Shown in pieces: positions 47,828 through 56,793 of a stretch of 64,000 bases of DNA; position 1 is the stretch's first letter, and each line of letters starts with the position of its first letter. The stretch covers positions 310,001-374,000 of the forward strand of contig NZ_FRAQ01000001.1 of assembly GCF_900142385.1 (NCBI RefSeq). Direction: 5' to 3'. The DNA comes from Marinobacter antarcticus (lineage in GTDB: Bacteria; Pseudomonadota; Gammaproteobacteria; Pseudomonadales; Oleiphilaceae). The notes under the pieces are model-generated. The model saw only the letters and a list, made by a program, of their open reading frames with translations. It had not been told where the DNA came from and searched no databases. Position numbers and translations under genes: made by a program.

Positions 47828-50404
47828 ATGACCGGGGACGGCGGAAACTCACAGGATCACAACCGGGTTTCCACCGGCCTGTCCGGACTTGATGATGTGC
47901 TCGACGGTCTGAGAATCGGTGATAACGTCGTCTGGAGAGTCAGCGACCTGGACGACTATCGCCGGTTTGTTACTCCGTTTATTGAGTCTGCGGCGTCTGC
48001 GGGGCGCCGTATCATCTACCTCCGCTTTGGCCAGCACCCCCCGCTGGTATTCGGAAAACCCAACATCCACATAGAAAGTATCGATGCCCTCAGTGGCTTT
48101 GAAGCCTTCACAGGCCGCGTCTGGCGCCTGATTGAAGAGCATGGCCGCGGAGCCTTCTATGTCTGCGATTGCCTGAGCGACCTTTTAGATGCATGGGCTA
48201 CGGATGCCATGGTCGGCAACTTTTTCAGAGTAGTTTGCCCCTTCCTTTTTGAGCTGGATACTGTTGCTTGGTTTGCCTTGCATCCCGACCGGCACTCCCG
48301 CACGACACTGGATCGTATCCGGCAGACAACGCAGGTGATGGTGGATATTCACCGCCTGGGGGAGGACGTTCAGATACAACCAATAAAGGCATGGTGCCGG
48401 CAGTCGCCCACCATGTTTTTGCCACACAGAGAAATCGACGGCCGCTTTGCGCCGGTAATCGACAGCAGTGATGCAACCCGGCTACAAGCCGGACTGGAGC
48501 TGGACCAGCTGCATCGCCAACCGCTTCTGGATTATTGGGACCGCCTGTTTCTTCAGGTCGCCAGTGCACTTGAGGCTGGTGAGGAGGCGCAATCTGCAGA
48601 TATCAAGGACCGTGTGCTGAACGTGCTGATCAGCCGGGACACCCGCATGCTCGACCTCGCAAGACGCTACCTCAGCCTTGAAGATCTGCTGGCGATACGC
48701 GCCAGAATGATCGGCAGTGGTTATATCGGAGGTAAAGCAGCAGGCATGCTGATTGCCCGCAGTATCCTGCTCACAAATCAGCCAGATACCTGGCAGGATA
48801 ATCTGGAACCTCACGATTCCAGATACTTGGGCTCAGATGCCTACTACGCATTCCTCGTTCACAATGGCCTTTGGCCAGCGATGATGCGCCAACGCTCAGC
48901 CAGCGGTTATCTCCGTGAAGCCGATAAGCTGAGCGAGGGCCTGCTCGCGGGGGCGTTTCCTCCGGAAGTCCGGGTAGAGCTGGAACGACTGCTGGATCAT
49001 TATGGCCAGTACCCGATTCTGGTACGTTCAAGCAGCCTTCAGGAAGACGGTTTTGGTAATGCGTTTGCCGGCAAATACGACAGCGTCTTTCTGGTAAACC
49101 AGGGCGCACCAGAGCTTCGGCTTACAGCACTGGAAGGTGCTATACGGCAGGTATATGCATCTACCATGAGTGAAGACGCTCTGGTGTACCGGAAGCAGCG
49201 GGGGCTGGATCAACGCGAGGAACCCATGGCCCTGCTGATTCAGCGTGTGAACGGTCGCTTCCATGGGCGCTACTACCTGCCGGATGCCGCCGGCGTTGGT
49301 GTTTCCCGCAACACCTTCGCCTGGGATACTGAGATGAATCCTGCTGCCGGTATGGTTCGCCTGGTTATGGGGCTTGGCACCCGTGCCGTAGACCGAATTG
49401 ACGGTGATCACGCCTGCGTTATGGCGCTGGACTACCCCAACCGCCAACCCTTCCGTAATCCGGACGAAGCCTACCGCTATTCCCAGCATCTTCTGGATGC
49501 GCTCGATCTGAGCAAAGGAGAACTGGCCACATACCCTTTGAGCCAGCTCACACAGGAGGTTTCGGATCTCCCGCTGAAGCATCTTGGCGAAGTGGATCGA
49601 ACCGCCAGCCTGCTGGCGGAAGAGCTGGGGCTGCAAACACCGGTATGGCGCCTGACCTTCCAGCCCCTGGTTCGCAAGACCCGGTTTGTCAGCCGCCTGT
49701 CAAACCTCCTGCAAACGCTGGAGGCCGGATACCAACACCCGGTAGACGTTGAGTTCACCCTGCATCTGAACGACGACGGCGAACCGTCGTTAAACCTGGT
49801 GCAATGCCGTCCACTGGCGACCATTGGTGAAACCATGGCAGCCACAATTCCTCCGGAAATACCCGACCGGAAATTGCTATTCCGCACACGCGGACACTTT
49901 ATGGGCGGCAACATAAATCTCTGTATCCAGCGTGTGATCCGGGTGGATGCGACGGTTTACAGCCGGCTGACCGTCAGCCAGCGGTATGAGGTTGCCCGCC
50001 TTATCGGCGAGCAGGTACGCACGGGAGATGATACAACCATGCTTATTGGCCCTGGGCGCTGGGGCACCAGCAGCCCCGAACTGGGTGTGCCGGTGCGTTT
50101 TGCCGATATCGCGCGGGTTGCCGTGCTGGTCGAGGTCGCGGAAATGGAGGGTGACATGGTGCCGGACCTCTCCTACGGCTCACATTTTTTCCAGGATCTG
50201 GTCGAAACCGAAATTGCCTATGTGGCCCTTTTTCCCAGTGGCCGGAACTGCGTTTATCAGCCCGAACGGCTACCGGGCATAAACACTCACATCCGGGATA
50301 TCTCTCCCAAGCGGGCGATACAGACCTTTGATCTGCGTGCAGATCCGCTGCAACTGACCGCTGATGTGGTCAGCCAAGATCTGGCCTGCTATTTTTCAGA
50401 TTGA
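47828..50404 (+). CDS. KaiC-like N-domain fused to PEP-synthase/PPDK N-terminal ATP-grasp domain
   Basis: An 858-residue cytoplasmic protein. Residues about 15-230 look like a KaiC/RecA core (STGLSGLDDVLDGLRIGDNV), but the Walker A Gly-Lys-Thr is missing (VVWRVSDLDD). From about 300 it has the nucleotide-binding half of PEP synthase or pyruvate phosphate dikinase: GYIGGKAAGMLIAR, ILVRSSSLQEDGFGNAFAGK (about 398-417) and NLVQCRPL (about 656). The phosphohistidine and PEP-binding domains of those enzymes are absent, so it cannot be a complete PEP synthase. A family-specific C-terminal part (670-858) ends the chain. Linked to gdhA. True activity unknown. Confidence 0.8.
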   Translation: MTGDGGNSQDHNRVSTGLSGLDDVLDGLRIGDNVVWRVSDLDDYRRFVTPFIESAASAGRRIIYLRFGQHPPLVFGKPNIHIESIDALSGFEAFTGRVWRLIEEHGRGAFYVCDCLSDLLDAWATDAMVGNFFRVVCPFLFELDTVAWFALHPDRHSRTTLDRIRQTTQVMVDIHRLGEDVQIQPIKAWCRQSPTMFLPHREIDGRFAPVIDSSDATRLQAGLELDQLHRQPLLDYWDRLFLQVASALEAGEEAQSADIKDRVLNVLISRDTRMLDLARRYLSLEDLLAIRARMIGSGYIGGKAAGMLIARSILLTNQPDTWQDNLEPHDSRYLGSDAYYAFLVHNGLWPAMMRQRSASGYLREADKLSEGLLAGAFPPEVRVELERLLDHYGQYPILVRSSSLQEDGFGNAFAGKYDSVFLVNQGAPELRLTALEGAIRQVYASTMSEDALVYRKQRGLDQREEPMALLIQRVNGRFHGRYYLPDAAGVGVSRNTFAWDTEMNPAAGMVRLVMGLGTRAVDRIDGDHACVMALDYPNRQPFRNPDEAYRYSQHLLDALDLSKGELATYPLSQLTQEVSDLPLKHLGEVDRTASLLAEELGLQTPVWRLTFQPLVRKTRFVSRLSNLLQTLEAGYQHPVDVEFTLHLNDDGEPSLNLVQCRPLATIGETMAATIPPEIPDRKLLFRTRGHFMGGNINLCIQRVIRVDATVYSRLTVSQRYEVARLIGEQVRTGDDTTMLIGPGRWGTSSPELGVPVRFADIARVAVLVEVAEMEGDMVPDLSYGSHFFQDLVETEIAYVALFPSGRNCVYQPERLPGINTHIRDISPKRAIQTFDLRADPLQLTADVVSQDLACYFSD

Positions 50405-50488
50405 TATCCGACAAATATTCTGAAGAAAACCGTTAAAAGCACTTGTCTGCGACACCGCAGCACACTCCACCCTGCTAGAATCTACGCC

Positions 50489-51757
50489 ATGGAATGGCTC
50501 ACTCAATCTCAAACAGGTTTTCAACAGGCTGCGCGCTACCTGCTCGGCATGCGTCTTGCCGTTGTCGGCCTCCAGCTTACCGCCCTTGCAGTGGCAGAAA
50601 CGGTTGTTCCCCTTGCCTATCGGGCTGAGGCGCTCATGCTTTGTCTGCTCTATGGCGTTCTCGCGACGCTGGGCTGGCTCTGGTTTACCCGGCGACCACC
50701 GCGCGCTCCCGCAAGCGTAAGCGCCGGCCTCGCGCTTGACCTGGCGCTGATTGGTGGCTGGCTGTTTCTGACTGGCGGCTACACCAATCCGCTGGTTTCC
50801 TTATTGCTACTGCCCATAGCGGTGGCGATTATTCTGGTTCCCCTGAGCCAGAGCATTGCCCTTACCCTCTCGGGAATTGCGGTTTATACAGCTCTTGTTA
50901 TTTGGCATACCCCGCTCACCCATGACGATAACCATGCCAACCTGGCACAGCTGCACCTGGCCGGCATGTGGGTCACCTTTGCCATGACGGCTGCGATCCT
51001 GCTGCTGGTTGTGGGTGCTTTGGCACGGCGATTACGCCAGCAGCAAGAGCAACTATCAAACATCCGGGAAACGCGCCTGCGCGATGAACAGATTATTTCG
51101 CTGGGGCTGTCTGCCGCAGCCGTTGCCCATCGCCTGGGCACTCCCTTGAACACCATGACGTTATTGGTTGATGAAATTCGCTCCGCCTTCCCAGACCCGG
51201 ATCTTGGCGAAGATCTTAGCCTGATGAAGCAGCAGCTTGTTCTTTGCGACAAACACCTTCAGCAACTTTCGAGTGCAGCAATACAAGCGAAAACAGCGCA
51301 GCTGGAAAGCCTCCCTGTTCATGACTGGGTGGCACGATTGAGAGAATCGGCAACCCTCCTTTGGCCAGCAGCGCCTATCGAATGGTCGGCAGCGGTTCCG
51401 AACTGCCGGATTGCGGTAGACGCCACCCTGGATCAAGCCATCCTTAACCTTCTAGCCAACGCTCTTACTGCCAGCCCGGCGTGGGTAGGCGTCAGTGTGC
51501 GCAGCGCCGAATCCAGCAGAATCGAGATGGTGGTGGAAGATCACGGAGACGGCCTGGAGGACGCTTTTCAGAACACCCCGGGAGAACAGATCGTGGGCTC
51601 GGAGAATGGCCTGGGCGTCGGCCTCTTTCTTTCCAACGCAACAATCCAGCGTCTGGGCGGCACCCTGAAAGCACGTGTTGACCAGCATGGCACAACCATG
51701 ATCATCGATTTACCGATAGCCGGGACGCATAAAACAGACGTCGGAGGTAACAAGTGA
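50489..51757 (+). CDS. regB: Redox sensor histidine kinase RegB/PrrB family
   Basis: Membrane kinase of 422 residues with six helices in the first ~185 residues. It includes the RegB quinone-site-like motif GGYTNPLVSLLLLP. The phosphoacceptor is His214 in AAAVAHRLGTPLNTM, where RegB proteins usually have HELGTPL. HATPase motifs: ILNLLANALTAS, DHGDGL and GLGVGLFLSNATIQRLGG. It senses respiratory or redox state and phosphorylates RegA, whose gene overlaps its stop by four bases. Usual senC/sco neighbour is absent. Confidence 0.92.
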   Translation: MEWLTQSQTGFQQAARYLLGMRLAVVGLQLTALAVAETVVPLAYRAEALMLCLLYGVLATLGWLWFTRRPPRAPASVSAGLALDLALIGGWLFLTGGYTNPLVSLLLLPIAVAIILVPLSQSIALTLSGIAVYTALVIWHTPLTHDDNHANLAQLHLAGMWVTFAMTAAILLLVVGALARRLRQQQEQLSNIRETRLRDEQIISLGLSAAAVAHRLGTPLNTMTLLVDEIRSAFPDPDLGEDLSLMKQQLVLCDKHLQQLSSAAIQAKTAQLESLPVHDWVARLRESATLLWPAAPIEWSAAVPNCRIAVDATLDQAILNLLANALTASPAWVGVSVRSAESSRIEMVVEDHGDGLEDAFQNTPGEQIVGSENGLGVGLFLSNATIQRLGGTLKARVDQHGTTMIIDLPIAGTHKTDVGGNK

Positions 51758-52287
51758 CCACAAACGAACACTGGCTGCTTATTGACGATGACGCTACCTT
51801 TCTGGAGATACTTCAGCGCGCTTTGAAACGCCAGGGGGTCGAGGCCGCAGCTACCCACTCCCATGCCGAAGCATGCCTCGCCCTGGACACTCATGTCTTC
51901 CAGAAATGTGTTCTGGACCTGAACCTCGCGGGTGAGAGCGGCCTTCAGCTCCTGCCTGAACTTCTTGCCCAAAAGCCTGACCTCCAAGTACTTGTGCTGA
52001 CAGGCTACGGCAGCATTGCCACAGCGGTTGAAGCCATGCGTCGCGGAGCCATCAATTATTTATGCAAACCGGTTACCGTTCATCAACTCATCAGCGGCTT
52101 TGAAGCTTTGGCAACATCGCCGCAACTGCGAAATGAACCACCTTCGGTGGAAGAAATGGAGTGGGAGCACATCCAGCGGGTGCTCAACGGGCATGATGGC
52201 AATGTATCGGCCACGGCCAGGGCTTTGCATATGCATAGGCGAACGCTGCAACGAAAACTTCAGAAGCATTCCCGTTGGCGCAATTGA
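51754..52287 (+). CDS. regA: Response regulator RegA/PrrA family
   Basis: Global redox regulator of 177 residues: receiver domain (1-120) with DDD at 11-13, phosphoacceptor Asp55 in VLDLNLAGESG and Lys in YLCKPV, then a Fis-type helix-turn-helix (about 135-175) ending NVSATARALHMHRRTLQRKL. The start is GTG at 51754 with GGAGGTAA upstream and overlaps the kinase stop. In other proteobacteria RegA controls respiration, nitrogen and carbon genes. It converges on the next gene after 22 bases. Confidence 0.93.
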   Translation: MTTNEHWLLIDDDATFLEILQRALKRQGVEAAATHSHAEACLALDTHVFQKCVLDLNLAGESGLQLLPELLAQKPDLQVLVLTGYGSIATAVEAMRRGAINYLCKPVTVHQLISGFEALATSPQLRNEPPSVEEMEWEHIQRVLNGHDGNVSATARALHMHRRTLQRKLQKHSRWRN

Positions 52288-52309
52288 AAGCCTCTTTTGT
52301 GCAGGCGTG

Positions 52310-52969
52310 TTAACGATAGCGTCGTTGATCCAGCGTTTTCAGACGATCCGGATGGAACACCATCAGGCCGGTAACGACGGCGCCGTTCACAAAGCCCTCC
52401 GGAATCATAAAAAGGGGCAGATAACGCAGGTAATTATGCACCAGTTCAGAAAACTCATACACGCCGCTGGTCCACAGCATCAGACACATCACCAGTCCAG
52501 CGACAGCTACTGAAATGCCGGCACCAAAGAAACCACAGAAAAAGATATAGGCAAAAAAATTGCTGAAATTCCGGCGTCGCTCCCAAAGCACTATGCCGTA
52601 GGTGACGAGTGCCGGGATCATAACGGTCACCAAACCGTTGGCGGCAAACATCATTGCTGGTTCACGGCCGGTGATCACCGTAATAACAAGTGCCAGAAGC
52701 CCGGCAAATACAGCCAGCGCCCAACCCAGCATCAACGTAATAGCCGTAATACCAAAAATATGAATGGCGAGCCCGGGATAGATGCCCGCCCGCAGCTGCC
52801 ATATAAAACCGAGCGCCACTGCCGCTCCAAAAAACGAATGCTGCAGGGCGTTGTCTGAGCGTAGAGCCTGCCAGCGCACTGACCGAGCCGCCTGCACCAG
52901 GATCAGCAGGAACAGGGCCAGCGTTAAAAACCACTGCCCGGTAGATAACAGATTATCCGTAATGCCCAT
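52310..52969 (-). CDS. CbiM-like energy-coupling-factor permease family protein
   Basis: A 219-residue membrane protein with about six helices. It resembles the CbiM substrate-binding component of cobalt/nickel ECF transporters (GLAIHIFGITAITLMLGW, PEGFVNGAVVTGLMVFHP), but the extreme N-terminus lacks the Met-His-Ile metal-binding start of CbiM and reads MGITDNLLST. No CbiN, CbiQ or CbiO genes are adjacent. Metal transport is doubtful; proteins like this are widespread in Marinobacter and Pseudomonas as orphans. It may be co-transcribed behind SulP. Confidence 0.75.
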   Translation of the reverse strand: MGITDNLLSTGQWFLTLALFLLILVQAARSVRWQALRSDNALQHSFFGAAVALGFIWQLRAGIYPGLAIHIFGITAITLMLGWALAVFAGLLALVITVITGREPAMMFAANGLVTVMIPALVTYGIVLWERRRNFSNFFAYIFFCGFFGAGISVAVAGLVMCLMLWTSGVYEFSELVHNYLRYLPLFMIPEGFVNGAVVTGLMVFHPDRLKTLDQRRYR

Positions 52970-53064
52970 GATGAAGTTACCGCTCGATTAACCCCGGAAA
53001 ACACCCTCATGATAACGACTGCCCCCGCACCATTACCAACAATCGGCAATAGCCGGGGCGATAG

Positions 53065-54798
53065 TCAGGCGGTTTTTTCCAAAGGCTTGCGGTGCCCTGT
53101 CAGGGTCTGCCAGGCCTCAAAAGTACTGAGAAACACCTGACCACCCAGGTGGGAAAGCAGCTCAGTATTCTTCAGGCGATCCATAACCGGCCCTTTCACC
53201 TCCGAGAGGTGTAACCGCACTCCGGCATCTTTCAGGCGCTCATTGATTGCCTCAAGGCTCTCGAGCGCTGAGGCATCCACCAGGTTGACCGCCGGGCATA
53301 CCAGCACCAGATCTTTCAGCTCCGGTTCGCATATAGCCAGATCCATCACCGTCTCTTCCAGAAAGCGCGCATTGGCAAAGTACAGGCTTTCATCCACACG
53401 CAAAAAAGTGACCTTCGGGCACAATTCCACATCGTGTCGAAGTACATTGCGGAAATGCTCGGTGCCCGGAACCAGGCCGACGACCGCGCTGTGAGGTCGG
53501 CTGGTGCGATAGAGAAACAGACCTATAGAGAGCGCCACACCCGCTATAATGCCCGCTTCCACGCTATGAGCCAGGGTCAGTATGATGGTTGCCAGCATGG
53601 CACCAAAGTCCGTTCGGGAATAACGCCAGGTTCGACCCAGTGCCGGAAAGTCGACCAGAGTCGCCACGGCGACAATAATGGTCGCCGCAAGCGTTGCCTG
53701 CGGGAGGTAGGCAATGGCGGGTGTCAGAAACAACGTGGCCAGGGCAATACCGACCGCGGTGTATGCACCGGCGGCCGGGGTTTCTGCACCGGCATCAAAA
53801 TTAACCACCGAACGGGAGAACCCGCCCGTTACTGGCATACCCCCGGAAAAACCCGCACCCAGGTTAGCGGTGCCCAAGCCTATCAGCTCCTGATCCGGAT
53901 CGATCCGCTGACGCCGCTTGGCTGCCAGAGTCTGCCCCACGGAAACCGATTCCACAAAACCAACGACACTGATCAGAAACGCGCTGACCGCAAGTTGCTG
54001 CCAGAGTCCGGAGTCCAGTGAGGGGATTGTCAGTTCGGGAAGGCCCGAAGGTACACTACCAACCAGACGCACACCTTGCGCACCCAGCCCGAGCTGCCAG
54101 GCAACCAGCGTAGTCACCAGTACCGCCAGAATCGGTGCCGTTTTGGTGATGATATCGGCTGAACGCGCGCCCACGCCTGAACGAATCAGAAGGGGCTTAA
54201 GCTGCTTCCGCGCGAACATCAGAAACAGCAGCGCACCGGCACCGATCGCCAGGGTTGGTATGTTGGTATCGCCTATCGACAGAATCAGCGACTGACCAAT
54301 CGTCAGAAGATTCTGGCCTGAAGCCTGCACCCCGAAGATGTGTTTGAGCTGGCTGGCGGCGATGACAATGCCGGAAGCCGTGATAAAACCGGATATCACA
54401 GGATGGCTGAGAAAGTTGGCGAGAAACCCCAGCCGCAGAATGCCCATCATGGTGAGCATAAGCCCTGACATAATTGCCAGCAGGACTGCTCCGGCGACGT
54501 ATTCAGGGCTTCCGGCCGCTGCTAGCGGAGCCAGTGCGGCAGCGGTCATAAGAGACGCGACCGCCACTGGGCCAACAGAAAGCGTGCGACTGGTGCCAAA
54601 TACGGCGTAGATGACCAGCGGAAGAATACTGGCATACAGCCCGACCTGCGCAGGCAGCCCGGCCAGCAACGCGTATGCCAGAGATTGGGGAATCAGCATA
54701 ACAGTCACGATAAGCGCAGCTACCAGATCGCTGGCGGCCTGGCTCCGACCGTATTGCGGTGCCCACTGGAGAATTGGCAAGAAACGTTTAAAGTTCAT
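53065..54798 (-). CDS. SulP family inorganic anion transporter with STAS domain
   Basis: A 577-residue inner-membrane carrier. The transmembrane region (about 20-420) shows LIPQSLAYALLAGLPAQVGLYAS, MPVTGGFSRSVVNFDAGAETP and TLVDFPALGRTW, diagnostic of SulP. A C-terminal STAS domain (about 445-560) has LVCPAVNLVDASALESLEAI. Substrate may be sulfate, bicarbonate or another oxyanion. It follows the persulfide dioxygenase gene after seven bases, so sulfate or sulfite movement is the natural guess. Confidence 0.92.
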   Translation of the reverse strand: MNFKRFLPILQWAPQYGRSQAASDLVAALIVTVMLIPQSLAYALLAGLPAQVGLYASILPLVIYAVFGTSRTLSVGPVAVASLMTAAALAPLAAAGSPEYVAGAVLLAIMSGLMLTMMGILRLGFLANFLSHPVISGFITASGIVIAASQLKHIFGVQASGQNLLTIGQSLILSIGDTNIPTLAIGAGALLFLMFARKQLKPLLIRSGVGARSADIITKTAPILAVLVTTLVAWQLGLGAQGVRLVGSVPSGLPELTIPSLDSGLWQQLAVSAFLISVVGFVESVSVGQTLAAKRRQRIDPDQELIGLGTANLGAGFSGGMPVTGGFSRSVVNFDAGAETPAAGAYTAVGIALATLFLTPAIAYLPQATLAATIIVAVATLVDFPALGRTWRYSRTDFGAMLATIILTLAHSVEAGIIAGVALSIGLFLYRTSRPHSAVVGLVPGTEHFRNVLRHDVELCPKVTFLRVDESLYFANARFLEETVMDLAICEPELKDLVLVCPAVNLVDASALESLEAINERLKDAGVRLHLSEVKGPVMDRLKNTELLSHLGGQVFLSTFEAWQTLTGHRKPLEKTA

Positions 54799-54805
54799 CA
54801 GGCGC

Positions 54806-55672
54806 TCAGAACAGGTTGACCGGTATTTTCAGGTAAACCTGTCCATTATCCTCTGCCGGCGGCATGTCCCCCGCGCGCATATTGACTTGCACAGAAGGCA
54901 AAATCAGCCGGGGCATGTCGAGGGTAGCGTCGCGCTCTGTGCGCATCTGCACAAACTCATCTTCGCTAATACCGTCGTGCACGTGGATATTGGCCTTTCG
55001 CTGTTCCGCCACAGTTGTCTCGTGCGCATACTCATCCCGGCCCGGCGCCTTGTAGTCATGACACAGGAAAATACGGGTTTCTGATGGCAACGACATCACT
55101 TTACGGACTGACTGATAAAGCACCCGGGCATCGCCACCGGGAAAATCACAGCGCGCAGTTCCGAAGTCAGGCATGAACAGGGTGTCGCCCACAAAAGCGG
55201 CGTCGCCCATAATATAGGTCAGGCACGCAGGAGTGTGACCGGGGGTGTGCATAACGCGGCCTTCAAGACCACCAATAGCAAAGGTGTCGCCATCCCGGAA
55301 CAGCCGGTCAAACTGGCTGCCATCACGGGCAAACTCGGTGCCGGCGTTAAACGCCTTGCCAAAAATCTCCTGAACATCCCGGATATGGGCGCCAATAGCG
55401 GTTTTACCACCAAGTTTTTCGTGGAGATACGGCGCAGCGGAAAGGTGATCCGCATGAACATGAGTCTCCAGAATCCATTCCACCTTCAGGTCATTTGACC
55501 GGATATAGTCAATTATCTCGTCCGCAGAACGCACATCTGTGGTGCCGGCGGCATAGTCAAAATCGAGTACTGAATCAAGAATGGCACAGGCCTGACTGTC
55601 CGGATCACGAACCACATAACTGAATGTGTTGGTGGGCTCATCAAAAAAATGTTGAACGATCGGGTTGCTCAC
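54806..55672 (-). CDS. Persulfide (sulfur) dioxygenase, metallo-beta-lactamase fold (ETHE1/Blh type)
   Basis: Non-haem-iron enzyme that oxidises glutathione persulfide to sulfite. The metal site is HVHADHLSAA (His71, His73, Asp75, His76 from the chosen start), followed by GHTPACLTYI and CHDYKAPGRDEYAHE. The start chosen is GTG at 55672, eight bases after GGAGG; an earlier GTG at 55681 overlaps that ribosome site. Length is then 288. It forms an operon with the SulP transporter. The form with the extended DEPTNTFSYVVRDP start matches the BigR-linked Blh group, though no bigR is adjacent. Confidence 0.92.
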   Translation of the reverse strand: MSNPIVQHFFDEPTNTFSYVVRDPDSQACAILDSVLDFDYAAGTTDVRSADEIIDYIRSNDLKVEWILETHVHADHLSAAPYLHEKLGGKTAIGAHIRDVQEIFGKAFNAGTEFARDGSQFDRLFRDGDTFAIGGLEGRVMHTPGHTPACLTYIMGDAAFVGDTLFMPDFGTARCDFPGGDARVLYQSVRKVMSLPSETRIFLCHDYKAPGRDEYAHETTVAEQRKANIHVHDGISEDEFVQMRTERDATLDMPRLILPSVQVNMRAGDMPPAEDNGQVYLKIPVNLF

Positions 55673-55756
55673 GATATTCACCTCCGTTGGAGTGGTGCCT
55701 TAAACTTTAATTCTAAGGATATACCAAAACGGAATATTAGGTGAAATTCTATTTTC

Positions 55757-55999
55757 CTATATGCGCGATACCCCTGATGCATCAACAAGGCAGTCGCGCC
55801 CTGCCTGCTTTGCGCGATAGACCCGCACATCCGGCTGACTCACGCCACTGAATGACGCAACAAACTCCTCCCCTCCAAATCGTGCCACGACATCAGTCTC
55901 AAGGGTCTGCGCAAGAAGAAAGCCGGGATATTCCTGTATGTAACGGGCGGGGTGGGGCGCGCAACACTGAAAGCCAGAATAGGAGGTATTAATTAACAC
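55757..55999 (-). pseudogene. Remnant of a GGDEF diguanylate cyclase gene with internal deletion
   Basis: An 80-codon frame contains two separate parts of a GGDEF domain. DVVARFGGEEFVASFSGV (active-site loop) is followed after only four residues by VRVYRAKQAGRDCLV, the end of the domain (normally ALYRAKxxGRN). About 60 residues that normally lie between are absent, and everything before the loop is lost. The protein cannot be a working cyclase. The surrounding gap 55682-56088 has no other gene; it holds this remnant and the inverted repeats listed before the peroxiredoxin gene. Confidence 0.75.
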
Positions 56000-56015
56000 T
56001 TCCTATGGCGCTGAT

Positions 56016-56033
56016 TGGAATATGCTTATTCCA
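56016..56033. repeat. Inverted repeat upstream of the peroxiredoxin gene
   Basis: TGGAATA-TGCT-TATTCCA, perfect 7-base arms, lies 56 bases before the peroxiredoxin start in AT-rich DNA. It could be an operator; the regulator is not identified. Confidence 0.45.
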
Positions 56034-56051
56034 TAAAAATATTCATGAGCT

Positions 56052-56074
56052 ATAGTTGTTTCATCAACAACTAT
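56052..56074 (+). promoter_or_regulatory. Inverted repeat / leader hairpin just before the peroxiredoxin ribosome site
   Basis: ATAGTTGTT-TCATC-AACAACTAT has perfect 9-base arms and ends one base before the AAGGAG ribosome site (56076-56081). It may be a repressor site or an mRNA hairpin next to the translation start. Confidence 0.5.
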
Positions 56075-56088
56075 TAAGGAGTTTAAAC

Positions 56089-56742
56089 ATGGAACAATCT
56101 GATAAGCCTGTATTCGGCCTGCCACGCCTGAACGAGCGTGCTCCGGAATTCAATGCCCCGACAACCGATGGAGTTAAGTCTCTCGACAGTTACAAAGGTA
56201 AATGGCTGGTGCTGTTCTCACACCCGGCTGACTTTACACCCGTCTGCACCACGGAATTCATGGCCTTTGCCAAGATGGCTCCGGAATTTAACAAGCGCAA
56301 CTGCGAACTGCTGGGCCTGTCCATCGACAGCCACCACTCGCACATAGCGTGGATGCGTAACATCAAAGAAAAGTTCGGTGTCGAGATACCCTTCCCGATT
56401 ATTGCCGATCTTAAAATGGATGTTGCCCGCGCTTACGGCATGATTCACCCGGGCGCCGCAGATACATCTGCCGTGCGTGCAACGTTCATGATTGACCCGA
56501 AGGGCGTGCTGAGGGCCATGGTGTATTACCCGATGAGCAACGGTCGCTCTATTCCGGAGTTCCTGCGCCTGCTGGATGCCCTGCAGACCAGTGACGAGCA
56601 CGGAGTCGCAACACCCGAAGGCTGGCAGCCAGGTGACCGAGTTATCGTGCCACCCGCAGCCACCGCGGCAGAAGCGGACCTGCGTGTGAGTTCTGACGAA
56701 TACGACTGCGTCGATTTCTACTACTGCACCAAACAGCTTTAG
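56089..56742 (+). CDS. Peroxiredoxin (Prx6/AhpC-TSA family)
   Basis: Thiol peroxidase of 217 residues; the ATG at 56089 has AAGGAG seven bases upstream, and an earlier TTG frame start is unsupported. The active-site motif is DFTPVCTTE with peroxidatic Cys53, preceded by LFSHPADFTP typical of the Prx6 branch. Two further Cys occur in the tail (YDCVDFYYCTKQL, about 207 and 213), as in bacterial Prx6-like proteins whose resolving Cys is C-terminal. Reduces hydrogen and alkyl peroxides. Single gene between inverted repeats and a terminator. Confidence 0.94.
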   Translation: MEQSDKPVFGLPRLNERAPEFNAPTTDGVKSLDSYKGKWLVLFSHPADFTPVCTTEFMAFAKMAPEFNKRNCELLGLSIDSHHSHIAWMRNIKEKFGVEIPFPIIADLKMDVARAYGMIHPGAADTSAVRATFMIDPKGVLRAMVYYPMSNGRSIPEFLRLLDALQTSDEHGVATPEGWQPGDRVIVPPAATAAEADLRVSSDEYDCVDFYYCTKQL

Positions 56743-56764
56743 GCAATGAAAATATAAGACTTAT

Positions 56765-56793
56765 CCTCTCTGGCTCCTGAGGAGCCAGAGAGG
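56765..56793. terminator. Terminator hairpin after the peroxiredoxin gene
   Basis: A perfect 13-bp stem (56765-56777 with 56781-56793) closes on a 3-base loop, 22 bases after the stop. No T run follows on the plus strand. The stretch 56794-56964 to the next gene shows nothing I can assign. Confidence 0.6.
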
